Assembly (NCBI GenBank): GCA_019137115.1
Contig: JAGVSV010000258.1
Span: forward strand, 1 to 12,558
Reading direction: 5' to 3'
Length of the DNA: 12,558 nucleotides
Source of the DNA: Bacillota bacterium
GTDB lineage: Bacteria; Bacillota; Clostridia; Christensenellales; Aristaeellaceae
Position numbers and translations under genes: made by a program. Below the pieces are notes generated by a model. The model was not told the origin of the DNA. It worked only from the letters and a program-made list of their open reading frames with translations, and searched no databases. Positions 6,194-12,558 of this stretch are shown one piece after another. How positions within the stretch are numbered: the stretch's first letter is position 1; each line of letters starts with the position of its first letter.

Positions 6194-7972
6194 TCACCGC
6201 GCGTCCTCCGGCGCCACCCACGCCACCGCGCACGCGCCCGGCCCGGCGAAGTTGGCGACCACGCTGGAGATGTCGCTGACATAGGTGGGTTTGCTGCCGG
6301 TTGCCTTGGTCAGCGCGCGGGCAACGGACAGCGCGCGCCCCGGGCTGTCAAAATGCACCACGGCATATTCCTGGGGCCTGGCGCGGACGACGCGGTTGAT
6401 CATCAGCCGCTCGCCCCGCGCGCGGGAAAACGCCAGCCCCGTCACGCCGCCCTCGCCGTTCTTGTCGATGTTGATCAGCGGCAGATAGTGCGCCAGGCGC
6501 AGCAGTTTGCCGATGCGGGGCTTGAGCCGCCCGGAGGCGATCATCGCGTCCAGATCAGGCAGGTTGACCAATATGTGCGTGCGGTCGCGGCGCCCGGCCA
6601 GCTCCCGCGCGATGTCCTGCACGTCCGCGCCCTCGGTCAAACGGCGCGCCGCGTGCAGCGCCAGCAAGCCCTGCGCGGCCGAGTTGCGCCTGGTGTCCAC
6701 CAGATGCACCCGGCCCGGCGCCACATCGCGCAGGTATTCCTCATACCGCGCGAACAGCCCGGACATGCGGGACGACACGCTCAATATCAGCACCCGGTCA
6801 TAGCTGTGAAGGATGGGGTCCAGAAACTGCTTGACCTCGGCGAGGTTCAGCTGGCTGCTGCTCAGGTACCCGGACAGCGCCTTGACGCGCTCCGGCGAGA
6901 TCGTGCGCCGGTCCTGGTAGCTCACGCCGTCGGCCAGCATCGTCAGCGGCAGCACATAGGCGTGCTCGCCCAGCAATTCCTGCGGCACATCGGCGATGGA
7001 GTCCACCACCAGCGCGGTCTTTCCGGTGTACTGGCGGGTCAGCGCCTGCTGCATGTGCATGTCATCGGCCTTCGTTTCCATCAGCGCGCCCTGCCCGGCC
7101 AGCAGGTCGATGGCTTTGGCCGGCTCGTTGGTGTGCAGGTGCACGCGCACCAGATGCCCTGCCTGGGACAGCACCATGCTGTCGCCCATGGTTTCCAGCG
7201 CCTGGCGCAACGCGTCGGGCAGCCCCATTTGATGCGGCAGGCGCACCACCGCCTCGGTGCAGAAGCGGTAGGTCAGTTCCCCGTCCGGCGCGTGCGTGCT
7301 TTCGGCCAGCGTATACAGCGCGGGCAGCGCGTCCCCGGCGTCCGCTTCCTCCGTTTGCCCCAGCAGCGAGCGCACAAACCCCTCGGCAAAGTACAGGAAG
7401 CCCATCGCGCCGGCGTCCGGCGCCCCCAGCGCGCGCTGCTGCGGCAGGGTGTTGACGGTGTCCATCACGGTGTCCTTGAGCAGCGTCAGCGCGCTGTCCG
7501 CCGCCGCGCGCCAGTCATCCAGCTGCCCCAGCACATGCTCAAACCCATCGGCAAAGCTGGCCATCGCGCTTAGCACCGTGCCCTCGCGCGGCTGCTGGAT
7601 GGCCTGATAGGCGCTGGTATACCCCTGCCGGAACAGGCGCGCCAGGTCGTCCGCGCGCAGCTGCAAATGCGCGCCCACCTGTATGGCGGCGGCGCGGAAG
7701 CCCTCGAAATACTGCGAAAAGATGGCCCCGCTGTTGCCCCGCGCGCCCAGCAGGCTGGCCTCGCCCAGATCGGTCAGCAGCTCGCCAATGTCCGGCGTGA
7801 CCGCCAGCCGGGCGCGCAGCTGCGCCATCAGGTAGGCCAGGTTGTTGCCGGTGTCCCGGTCGGGCACCGGGAATGCGTTGATGCGGTTGAGCTCCTCCCG
7901 CTTGCCCTCCACCCGGCGCGCCCCTTGCAGCAGCGCCCTGTGAAACGCCGCCGCGTCAATGTACTGGCTCAT
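6194..7972 (-). CDS. DAK2 (FakA-like) + DegV (FakB-like) fusion protein
   Basis: A 592-residue two-part protein. Residues about 8-200 are a DhaL/DAK2 kinase domain: FPVPDRDTGNN (D38, D40) is the family's nucleotide/magnesium motif and LLGARGNSGAIFSQ (75-88) the glycine-rich segment. A linker of about 200-315 resembles the middle domain of FakA. Residues about 318-590 are a DegV/EDD fatty-acid-binding domain: VVDSIADVP (322-330), LPLTMLADG, SSSQLNLAEV (371-380), VSSRMSG and MIASGRLKP. In Staphylococcus FakA phosphorylates acyl chains carried by separate FakB proteins; here both functions appear joined, so a role in fatty-acid phosphorylation for lipid synthesis is inferred. The ATG at 7972 follows GGGGGG on the minus strand and overlaps the upstream DUF2177 stop as ATGA, implying translational coupling. 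The DAK2 motif has R39 where Gly is usual. Confidence 0.87.
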   Translation of the reverse strand: MSQYIDAAAFHRALLQGARRVEGKREELNRINAFPVPDRDTGNNLAYLMAQLRARLAVTPDIGELLTDLGEASLLGARGNSGAIFSQYFEGFRAAAIQVGAHLQLRADDLARLFRQGYTSAYQAIQQPREGTVLSAMASFADGFEHVLGQLDDWRAAADSALTLLKDTVMDTVNTLPQQRALGAPDAGAMGFLYFAEGFVRSLLGQTEEADAGDALPALYTLAESTHAPDGELTYRFCTEAVVRLPHQMGLPDALRQALETMGDSMVLSQAGHLVRVHLHTNEPAKAIDLLAGQGALMETKADDMHMQQALTRQYTGKTALVVDSIADVPQELLGEHAYVLPLTMLADGVSYQDRRTISPERVKALSGYLSSSQLNLAEVKQFLDPILHSYDRVLILSVSSRMSGLFARYEEYLRDVAPGRVHLVDTRRNSAAQGLLALHAARRLTEGADVQDIARELAGRRDRTHILVNLPDLDAMIASGRLKPRIGKLLRLAHYLPLINIDKNGEGGVTGLAFSRARGERLMINRVVRARPQEYAVVHFDSPGRALSVARALTKATGSKPTYVSDISSVVANFAGPGACAVAWVAPEDAR

Positions 7973-8376
7973 GGCTGCCCCCCTTTGGTCGATCCGACAA
8001 ACAGGCGGGTGGTGATGCCGCTGGTGGCCGCGGTCAATGCCGTGCCCCACACAAGGTCAATCACCGTGATCATCACCGGCCAGTCCCTGAGCGTGGCCTG
8101 GTTGGTCAGGTCATAGGTGGCGTACATCGCCAGCCCCATAAACGCGCCCGTCCACACCGCCTGCCAGACCGAGCGCCGTTCAATCGCCGGGTTGACCACA
8201 AAGAACAGCAGCGCGGCAATGTAGATCACATAAAACACGCCCGCCGCCGGCAGGCTGGCCGTGTCGGCCATCAGGTGCCCGATCTGCGACTGATAGAGTT
8301 TGGGCGAAACCACCGTCAGCCACACGAGGTCAATGGCTAGGAACACCGCCGCCGCGGCCAAAAAGCGTTTGATCAT
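7969..8376 (-). CDS. DUF2177 family membrane protein
   Basis: A 135-residue protein with four predicted membrane segments (about 4-24, 43-63, 72-92, 100-122). The family pattern is recognisable: FLAIDLVWL near the N-terminus, LYQSQIGHLM at 27-36, YATYDLTN at 85-92 and VIDLVWG at 105-111. The first and last helices share an IDLVW motif, hinting at an internal duplication. The biochemical function of DUF2177 is unknown. The start at 8376 is chosen because the hydrophobic first helix begins directly after MIKR; the ribosome site (AGGGTGG) is modest. Its stop overlaps the start of the DAK2-DegV gene by four bases, so the two are one operon, perhaps linking the membrane protein to lipid metabolism by association only. 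Confidence 0.8.
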   Translation of the reverse strand: MIKRFLAAAAVFLAIDLVWLTVVSPKLYQSQIGHLMADTASLPAAGVFYVIYIAALLFFVVNPAIERRSVWQAVWTGAFMGLAMYATYDLTNQATLRDWPVMITVIDLVWGTALTAATSGITTRLFVGSTKGGQP

Positions 8377-8455
8377 GTCCACCCTGCTTTCCGATGAATG
8401 GGCCGGCGAGCAAATTCCGCGCAAGACAACCAGGCCGTTCCCTCCATCCCTATTC

Positions 8456-8485
8456 ATTGTAAACAACAACCAACGCCTCAAACAA
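8456..8485 (-). promoter_or_regulatory. Possible promoter of the DUF2177-DegV operon
   Basis: Read on the minus strand: TTGTTT (8485-8480), 18-base spacer, TACAAT (8461-8456). It ends about 80 bases before the DUF2177 start. Only a moderate match to sigma-A boxes, but it is in a locally AT-rich divergent region. Confidence 0.35.
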
Positions 8486-8493
8486 TGGACCGG

Positions 8494-8507
8494 GCGGGAA
8501 TTCCCGC
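8494..8507. promoter_or_regulatory. 14-bp perfect palindrome between divergent promoters
   Basis: GCGGGAATTCCCGC reads identically on both strands and sits between the outward-facing candidate promoters for the DUF2177 operon and the diguanylate cyclase. It could be a dimeric regulator site; no regulator is assigned. Confidence 0.3.
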
Positions 8508-8560
8508 ATCGACCAGGAAAAATACCGTTTATTAAACCCAAAACAAATGCCCGCCATCGA

Positions 8561-8589
8561 TTGCCATTCATGCCCGAAACCTGTATCAT
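8561..8589 (+). promoter_or_regulatory. Putative sigma-A promoter of the diguanylate cyclase gene
   Basis: TTGCCA (8561-8566), exactly 17 bases, TATCAT (8584-8589). The predicted transcript start near 8596 leaves a leader of about 35 bases before the ATG at 8631. Confidence 0.6.
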
Positions 8590-8630
8590 GGATGAGATAA
8601 TTCTACTTACGGGAAAAGGGAGCGCAACCG

Positions 8631-10073
8631 ATGGACAGGCGTATGGGCACGGTCTATATGCAAAAAACGCATATCCAGTCCTTTGTGCTGCTCACGCTGA
8701 TCGCGGTGCTGGTGCTGTCGCTGTTCATTGGATATACGATCGCCTCGGTGAACGAGGACGTCGCCCAGGCCAGCTTCAACCAGCTGACCAACGCGGCGCG
8801 CCAGCTGGCGCGGGAGTTTTATGAGAAAAGCCGCATGGACACCGCGTTGCTGGACACCATGGCGGCCCTGATCGCCAGCGAGGATGCCGACGCCGACAAA
8901 CTGCCGGGCATCCTTGGGGCGTTCAGCACCACGGAAAACTATCTGTCCTATGTGGAGCTGCTGCGCCCGGACAACACCATGCTGGACCCGGACGGCACGG
9001 TGCGGGATGTGTCGGCGTACCTCAACTTTGACGCGGAAAAGCAGATGGGCAAACACATCTCCAACATCAAGTGGAGCACCCGGGACGAGGGCGAGCGCGT
9101 GGTGCGCAACGTGGTGCCCGTGGTAAAGGACGGGGAGGTCATCTATATCCTGTACGGCGTCGTCCAGCTGTCCAAACTGGCGGACAATTTCCGCACGGGC
9201 ATCTATGGCGGCAGCGCCTATGTGTACCTGGTGGACGGCGATTCCGGCGACTTTTTGCTGGACACACGGCAAAACTCCTTTGGCAACACCCGGGACTTTG
9301 GCAGCCAGCCCACCCCCAACCGCAACAGCCTGGACGGCACCATCGAAAAGCTGGCCCGCGGCGTGGCCGGCCATGCGGGCTTTGCATCCCGCACGGCGGA
9401 CACCCTGTTGTACTTAAGCCACGTGCCGGTGGGCATCAACAACTGGAGCGTGCTGGTGTCCGTCGAGCAGCAGCACGCCTTTGCCGAAAGCCGGGACATC
9501 CGCCTGAGCCTGTACCGCATGGCCGCCGTCATCGGCGTCACGGTGCTGGTGTACATGGCGTTTGTGGCGGTCATCCTGCTGGGCGCCTACCAGCGCATCC
9601 GCAAGCTGGGCATGGAGGATCAGTCCACCGGGCTTAAGAACCGCAACGCCTTTGAGAAGCTGCTGAGGGACACCAGGGACACGGTGTTCCCTTCGCTGGC
9701 GTGTATTTTCCTGGACGCCAACGGCCTGCACGAGCTGAACAACGCCTTGGGCCACGCCGCGGGCGACCAGATGCTGCGCGCCATTGCCGATGGCCTGCGC
9801 GACACCTTCCCGGGCAGGGACATGTTCCGCATCGGCGGGGACGAGTTTGTGGTGCTGTGCCGCGACGGCGCGCCGGATGCCTGCGCGGAAAAGCTGGATC
9901 ATTTCATCCAGCGCATTGAAGCCGAAGGGTACAGCGTGTCGTACGGCATCGTCAATGCGGAAAATGAAACCGGCCTGGAGCGGGTCATCCAGGAAGCGGA
10001 CGACAGGATGCTGGCGCACAAACGCACGTACTACGATCAGCACGACAGAAGGCGCAAGGAACGAAGGGTGTGA
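8631..10073 (+). CDS. Membrane-anchored GGDEF diguanylate cyclase with extracytoplasmic sensor
   Basis: A 480-residue protein predicted to make cyclic di-GMP from two GTP. Membrane segments at about 17-38 and 297-320 bracket an extracytoplasmic region of about 255 residues, the arrangement of double-Cache sensors; the fold is inferred from architecture. The cytoplasmic GGDEF domain spans about 330-475 and has the metal aspartate in FLDANGLHELNN (D362), GHAAGD (374-379) and an intact GGDEF active-site signature at 402-406 (RIGGDEFVVL), so it should be active. The inhibitory I-site RxxD, expected at 393-396, reads FPGR and is absent, suggesting no product inhibition through that site. The start at 8631 has GGGAG eight bases upstream and a good promoter; Met codons at residues 5 and 10 are alternatives. 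It is monocistronic, with a terminator about 50 bases after the stop. Confidence 0.92.
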   Translation: MDRRMGTVYMQKTHIQSFVLLTLIAVLVLSLFIGYTIASVNEDVAQASFNQLTNAARQLAREFYEKSRMDTALLDTMAALIASEDADADKLPGILGAFSTTENYLSYVELLRPDNTMLDPDGTVRDVSAYLNFDAEKQMGKHISNIKWSTRDEGERVVRNVVPVVKDGEVIYILYGVVQLSKLADNFRTGIYGGSAYVYLVDGDSGDFLLDTRQNSFGNTRDFGSQPTPNRNSLDGTIEKLARGVAGHAGFASRTADTLLYLSHVPVGINNWSVLVSVEQQHAFAESRDIRLSLYRMAAVIGVTVLVYMAFVAVILLGAYQRIRKLGMEDQSTGLKNRNAFEKLLRDTRDTVFPSLACIFLDANGLHELNNALGHAAGDQMLRAIADGLRDTFPGRDMFRIGGDEFVVLCRDGAPDACAEKLDHFIQRIEAEGYSVSYGIVNAENETGLERVIQEADDRMLAHKRTYYDQHDRRRKERRV

Positions 10074-10121
10074 GGGGGCAGGGGCGTAGGCAAGCAGGAG
10101 CCAGACGAATGTGGCGAACCG

Positions 10122-10151
10122 GACGGATGCGCGCAAGCCATCCGTCTCTTT
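10122..10151 (+). terminator. Rho-independent terminator of the diguanylate cyclase gene
   Basis: GACGGATG (10122-10129) pairs with CATCCGTC (10139-10146). Inside, GC-GCAA-GC forms a GNRA tetraloop with one bulged C. A short TCTTT tail follows. It begins 49 bases past the stop codon and directly precedes the repeat region. Confidence 0.65.
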
Positions 10152-10509
10152 GGAGGTTTTAAGGATATCGCGTAGGTTTTCAGTATGCCGCATCCTTAAA
10201 ACCTCGCCGCCAAAAAGTGAGGCGCAGCAAGGGATTGCGAGCGAGAAACGCCACAAACGGAGGTTTTAAGGGTTTTAAGGATGCCATGTGGGTTTCGATT
10301 ATGGCTTCATCCTCAACCCGTCCCCGCAAGGGAGTGCCTTGCAGGGAAGCGTCCTGACCGCAAACGCCATCGGGGGAGGTTTTAAGGATGTCACGTAGGT
10401 TTTCAGTATGCCTGCATCCTTAAAACCTCGCCGCCAAAAAGTGAGGCGCGGCAAGGGATTGCGAGCGCAAAACGCCACAAAAGGAGGTTTTAAGGGTTTT
10501 AAGGAGGCC
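10152..10509. repeat. Left repeat array: two ~223-bp direct repeats with palindromic cores
   Basis: Two copies, 10152-10285 and 10375-10509, about eight differences over 134 bases by eye, offset by 223-224 bases. Each opens with a perfect 14-bp inverted repeat, GAGGTTTTAAGGAT then ATCCTTAAAACCTC (10153-10166 with 10192-10205; 10376-10389 with 10416-10429). Its 25-26 base loop keeps the sequence GTAGGTTTTCAGTATGCC. Each copy then has CCTCGCCGCCAAAAAGTGAG, a GC-rich stretch, and a tandem GGTTTTAAGGGTTTTAAGG. The 89-base gap between copies (10286-10374) carries a degenerate partner of the core near 10309 and a small stem GCAAGG/CCTTGC at 10326-10342. No plausible gene fits here. Confidence 0.9.
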
Positions 10510-10530
10510 TTGTGCTGTGATGCCTTCAAA

Positions 10531-10559
10531 TGGACAGAAAGGCAATATAATTATATAAT
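10531..10559 (+). promoter_or_regulatory. Near-consensus promoter in an AT-rich island, facing the right array
   Basis: TGGACA (10531-10536), exactly 17 bases, TATAAT (10554-10559). The surrounding 10541-10583 is strikingly AT-rich against the GC-rich window and contains the palindrome ATATAATTATAT (10545-10556). Predicted start near 10566 would transcribe the small ORF at 10603 and the right-hand array, possibly on toward dinB. Confidence 0.5.
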
Positions 10560-10602
10560 AATCCAAAATAGTAAAGTTAATATCCCTTTGGAGAGAGAGG
10601 GC

Positions 10603-10692
10603 ATGCAACACGGCCCGAGAGAAGGCTGCCCTCCAATGACCGGGATGATCCGCATCATCGGGGCAAACCTCACGACCCAACCGCTGGGATGA
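10603..10692 (+). CDS. Possible 29-residue peptide (hypothetical)
   Basis: A short frame from ATG 10603 to TGA 10690-10692, with GGAG nine bases before the start and a near-consensus promoter upstream. The peptide begins MQHGPREGCPPMTG and has no membrane segment or recognised motif. It lies in the only non-repeated stretch between the two arrays. It may equally be the 5' part of an untranslated RNA. Confidence 0.2.
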   Translation: MQHGPREGCPPMTGMIRIIGANLTTQPLG

Positions 10693-10700
10693 CGGAATCG

Positions 10701-11244
10701 ATCCTTAAAACACTAAAAACCTCCCGGTACGCCTAAGAACACCCGGGAAGCCTGATAACTCCTCACTTTTTTGAAGGGAGGTTTTAAGGATGGGGTGATA
10801 CTTAAAACCGGCAGGACATCCTTAAAACCTCTATGCCCCGCGACCCGACTGACCGAATCGTCCGCATGACAAAACCCATCCTTAAAACACTAAAAACCTC
10901 CCGATACGCCCAAAAACACCCGGGAAGCGTTGAAACTCCTCGCTTTTTTGAGGGGAGGTTTTAAGGATGATGGGATACTTAAAACCCGCAGGACATCCTT
11001 AAAACCCCCATGCCCGGCGATCCTGCTGACAGAACGTCCGCATGACAAAACCCATCCTTAAAACACTAAAAACCTCCCGAAACGCCTAAAAACACCCGGG
11101 AAGCCTGATAATTCCTCACTTTTTTGGAGGGAGGTTTTAAGGATGATGGGATACTTAAAACCCGCAGAAAATCCTTAAAACCCCCAATACCCGACGACCC
11201 GCCTGACCGATTCGTCCGGACGACAAAACCCATCCTTAAAACCC
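10701..11244. repeat. Right repeat array: three ~177-bp tandem units plus a stub
   Basis: Units start at 10701, 10878 and 11054 (periods 177 and 176) with a truncated fourth copy at 11232. They are roughly 80-90% alike by eye. Each unit has ATCCTTAAAACAC, then AAAAACCTCCC, a CACCCGGGAAG segment, a T6 run, and GGGAGGTTTTAAGGAT, so its first ~91 bases are bounded by an 11-bp inverted repeat. Then come TACTTAAAACC, a second ATCCTTAAAACC about 18 bases on, and a ~48-base spacer ending GACAAAACCC. Two alternative foldings exist in each unit: ATCCTTAAAAC with GTTTTAAGGAT, or AAAACCTCCC with GGGAGGTTTT. On the minus strand CTTCCCGG can pair with CCGGGAGG ahead of TTTTT, a terminator-like shape. The stub ends 21 bases before the dinB -35 box. 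Confidence 0.92.
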
Positions 11245-11265
11245 GTACAACCATCCCATTTTTTC

Positions 11266-11294
11266 TTGACGCCTTGCTTGTCCGGTGATATGAT
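11266..11294 (+). promoter_or_regulatory. Sigma-A promoter of the Y-family polymerase gene
   Basis: TTGACG (11266-11271), exactly 17 bases, TATGAT (11289-11294). Predicted transcript start is near 11301, just before the LexA box. Confidence 0.75.
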
Positions 11295-11307
11295 CCTCTC
11301 GAAAGGG

Positions 11308-11319
11308 GAACATATGTTC
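11308..11319. promoter_or_regulatory. LexA (SOS) box, Gram-positive type
   Basis: GAACATATGTTC is a perfect palindrome and a full match to the Bacillota LexA core GAAC-N4-GTTC. It lies about 8-19 bases past the predicted transcript start, where bound LexA would block transcription. This places the polymerase in the DNA-damage regulon. Confidence 0.85.
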
Positions 11320-11362
11320 TCTGTACGTCGGCGGTTACCGCGCAGCGGAAAGGGGGAGCGTC

Positions 11363-12558
11363 ATGGCTCGGGTGATCTTGCACTGCGACGCCAACAGCTT
11401 TTACGCGTCCTGCGAGCTGGTGTACCGGCATGCGCTGCGCGGCCTGCCCATGGCGGTGTGCGGCAGCACCGAGGAGCGGCATGGTATTGTGCTGGCCGCC
11501 ACCCGGGAGGCTAAGAAGTACGGGATCAAAACCGCCATGGTCAACTGGGAGGCCCGGCGGCTCTGCCCGGAGTTGGTCATTATCCCGCCTGATTATGGGC
11601 GCTATATCAACTTTTCGCACCGGCTGCGCAACATGTACGAGCGGTACACCGACCGCGTGGAGCCCTTTGGCCTGGACGAATGCTGGCTGGATGTCAGCGG
11701 CCCGGATGTGGACATCGGCCAGGGGCTGCGCATTGCCGACGCCCTGCGCGAGCAGGCCAAGCAGGAGTTGGGCATCACGCTGTCGGTGGGCATTTCATTC
11801 AACAAGCCCTTTGCCAAGCTGGGCTCGGACCTGAAAAAGCCCGACGCCAGCACGGTAATTTCGCAGGACAACTTCCGCGACGTGGTCTGGCCGCTGCCGA
11901 CGGATGAAATGATCGGCATCGGCAACCGGATGAAGCGCAAGCTGCAAGCCCGGTACATCAATACCATCGGCGACCTGGCGCAACAGGATGTCGCCTATAT
12001 GCAGGGCGCCTTTGGCAAGGTGGGCGTGATCTTGCAGCGCTATGCCGCCGGTGAGGACAGCAGCCCCGTGATGCGCTCACAGGACAGCGTCGAGGTAAAA
12101 AGCGTGGGCAACTCCATCACCGCGCCGCAGGACATGTACACCCTGGAGGATGTGTACTGCGTGCTGTACGTGATCGCTGATTCGGTATCCGCCCGCCTGC
12201 GGGAGATCGGCATGCGCGGGCGCTGCCTGTCAGTGATGGTGCGCGATGCGCAGATGCGCTGCGTGGCGGCCCAGCGCACGGTGCAGTTCCATACCGCGCA
12301 GGCGGAGGAAATGGTGCCGCTGGCGATGGACATTTTGCACTGCAAAGGGTTTGACAGCATGCTGCCCTACCGCTCCATCGGCATCAGCATGGGATCGCTG
12401 GAAGCAACCGATCGCCCGGTGCAGCTGGATATGCTCGGGCAGACCGCGCGCCGTGACAAGCTGGAGCGCCTGAGCCACGCGGTGGACAGCATCCATGCCC
12501 GCTTCGGCGACCGCGCCATCCAGCGCGGGCTGGCGCTGGCCAACCCGCTGTACAACAC
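11363..12558 (+). CDS. dinB: Y-family translesion DNA polymerase (DinB/UmuC type), 3' end outside window
   Basis: An error-prone polymerase that copies past damaged bases; 398 residues are visible and the frame is open at the right edge. Visible features: the first metal aspartate D9 in HCDANSFYASCE with Y14 at the steric-gate position; the catalytic pair D105-E106 in FGLDECWLDVSG; VGISFNKPFAKLGSD (142-156); helix-hairpin-helix GIGNRMKRKL with NTIGDLAQ (185-207); a little-finger domain; and QLDML (354-358), resembling a beta-clamp binding motif. The family is usually about 410-420 residues, so only the tail should be missing. The start at 11363 has GGGGGAG four to five bases upstream. A perfect LexA box and strong promoter imply SOS induction. 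The FYASCE segment is closer to UmuC than to E. coli DinB, so PolY1/PolY2-type naming is possible. Confidence 0.92.
   Translation, partial: MARVILHCDANSFYASCELVYRHALRGLPMAVCGSTEERHGIVLAATREAKKYGIKTAMVNWEARRLCPELVIIPPDYGRYINFSHRLRNMYERYTDRVEPFGLDECWLDVSGPDVDIGQGLRIADALREQAKQELGITLSVGISFNKPFAKLGSDLKKPDASTVISQDNFRDVVWPLPTDEMIGIGNRMKRKLQARYINTIGDLAQQDVAYMQGAFGKVGVILQRYAAGEDSSPVMRSQDSVEVKSVGNSITAPQDMYTLEDVYCVLYVIADSVSARLREIGMRGRCLSVMVRDAQMRCVAAQRTVQFHTAQAEEMVPLAMDILHCKGFDSMLPYRSIGISMGSLEATDRPVQLDMLGQTARRDKLERLSHAVDSIHARFGDRAIQRGLALANPLYN

Noticed and set aside
6353..7573. 406-residue open frame on the plus strand
   Set aside because: It is antisense to the DAK2-DegV gene and consists of Arg/Gln/His-rich low-complexity sequence, a shadow of GC-rich codons.
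10299..10529. 76-residue minus-strand frame across the left array
   Set aside because: It starts at a TTG with no ribosome site, follows repeat sequence, and its counterpart in the other repeat copy is broken by a stop and a one-base indel, so it is not under coding selection.
10541..10585. dif-like or phage attachment site in the AT-rich island
   Set aside because: It is AT-rich and partly palindromic, but I could not match it to the Bacillota dif consensus, and no recombinase gene is in the window.
10152..11244. CRISPR array
   Set aside because: The sequence between cores is itself repeated, spacing is irregular, cores occur in both orientations, and no cas gene is present.
10074..11362. 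Insertion sequence remnant
   Set aside because: No transposase fragment is readable in any frame and no clear target-site duplication is visible; a non-autonomous element remains possible and is covered in the findings.
11314..11514. Upstream frame starting at the ATG inside the LexA box, overlapping dinB
   Set aside because: It has AAAGGGG shortly before the ATG, but most of it is an out-of-frame reading of dinB and the peptide is Arg-rich shadow sequence. A role as translated leader cannot be excluded.
11066..11620. 184-residue minus-strand frame
   Set aside because: It spans the dinB start antisense, the LexA promoter and a repeat unit; no coding sign beyond openness.

Overview
The window is about 12.6 kb of GC-rich bacterial chromosome, most likely from a high-GC Clostridia-type member of the Bacillota (gut or rumen lineages would fit). 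The signs are strong GGGAGG-type ribosome binding sites, a Gram-positive LexA box (GAAC-N4-GTTC) before a Y-family polymerase, a Bacillus-type NagB active-site loop, and a DAK2-DegV fusion protein. This placement is inference; no rRNA or other marker is present.

Layout. (1) 84-4434, + strand: a two-gene operon of a GH38 alpha-mannosidase and a UroD/MtaA-like protein with an HSCG motif, probably part of a glycan-use locus that starts left of the window. (2) 4405-4632: a gene-free stretch packed with stem-loops; the first swallows the stop codon of the UroD-like gene. (3) 4633-5115, - strand: a YbaK-type Cys-tRNA(Pro) deacylase. (4) 5386-6120, + strand: a glucosamine-6-phosphate deaminase-like gene with its own promoter and an inverted repeat over the -10 box. 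(5) 8376-6194, - strand: a small DUF2177 membrane protein overlapping by ATGA with a 592-residue DAK2 + DegV protein (a natural FakA/FakB-like fusion). (6) 8631-10073, + strand: a membrane-anchored GGDEF diguanylate cyclase with an extracytoplasmic sensor region, ended by a terminator with a GCAA loop. (7) 10152-11244: about 1.1 kb of non-coding DNA with two different tandem arrays built on one core, CCTTAAAA/TTTTAAGG. (8) 11363 to the right edge, + strand: a LexA-controlled Y-family DNA polymerase, cut by the window end just short of its expected stop.

How the genes work together. The mannosidase, UroD-like protein and NagB-like enzyme fit host- or plant-glycan catabolism (mannose release and amino-sugar phosphate entry to glycolysis), though NagB is separately transcribed. 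The other genes look like independent housekeeping or signalling units.

The most unusual part is the repeat region before dinB. I counted 18 exact copies of the 8-mer in both orientations, arranged as a ~223-bp unit twice (about 94% identical by eye) and a ~177-bp unit three times plus a stub. The two arrays also share a longer module in opposite orientation. Between them is an AT-rich island with a near-consensus promoter (TGGACA-N17-TATAAT) pointing into the right-hand array. It could be a structured repetitive RNA, a protein-binding array, or a palindromic interspersed element that has amplified in tandem; the sequence alone cannot decide.
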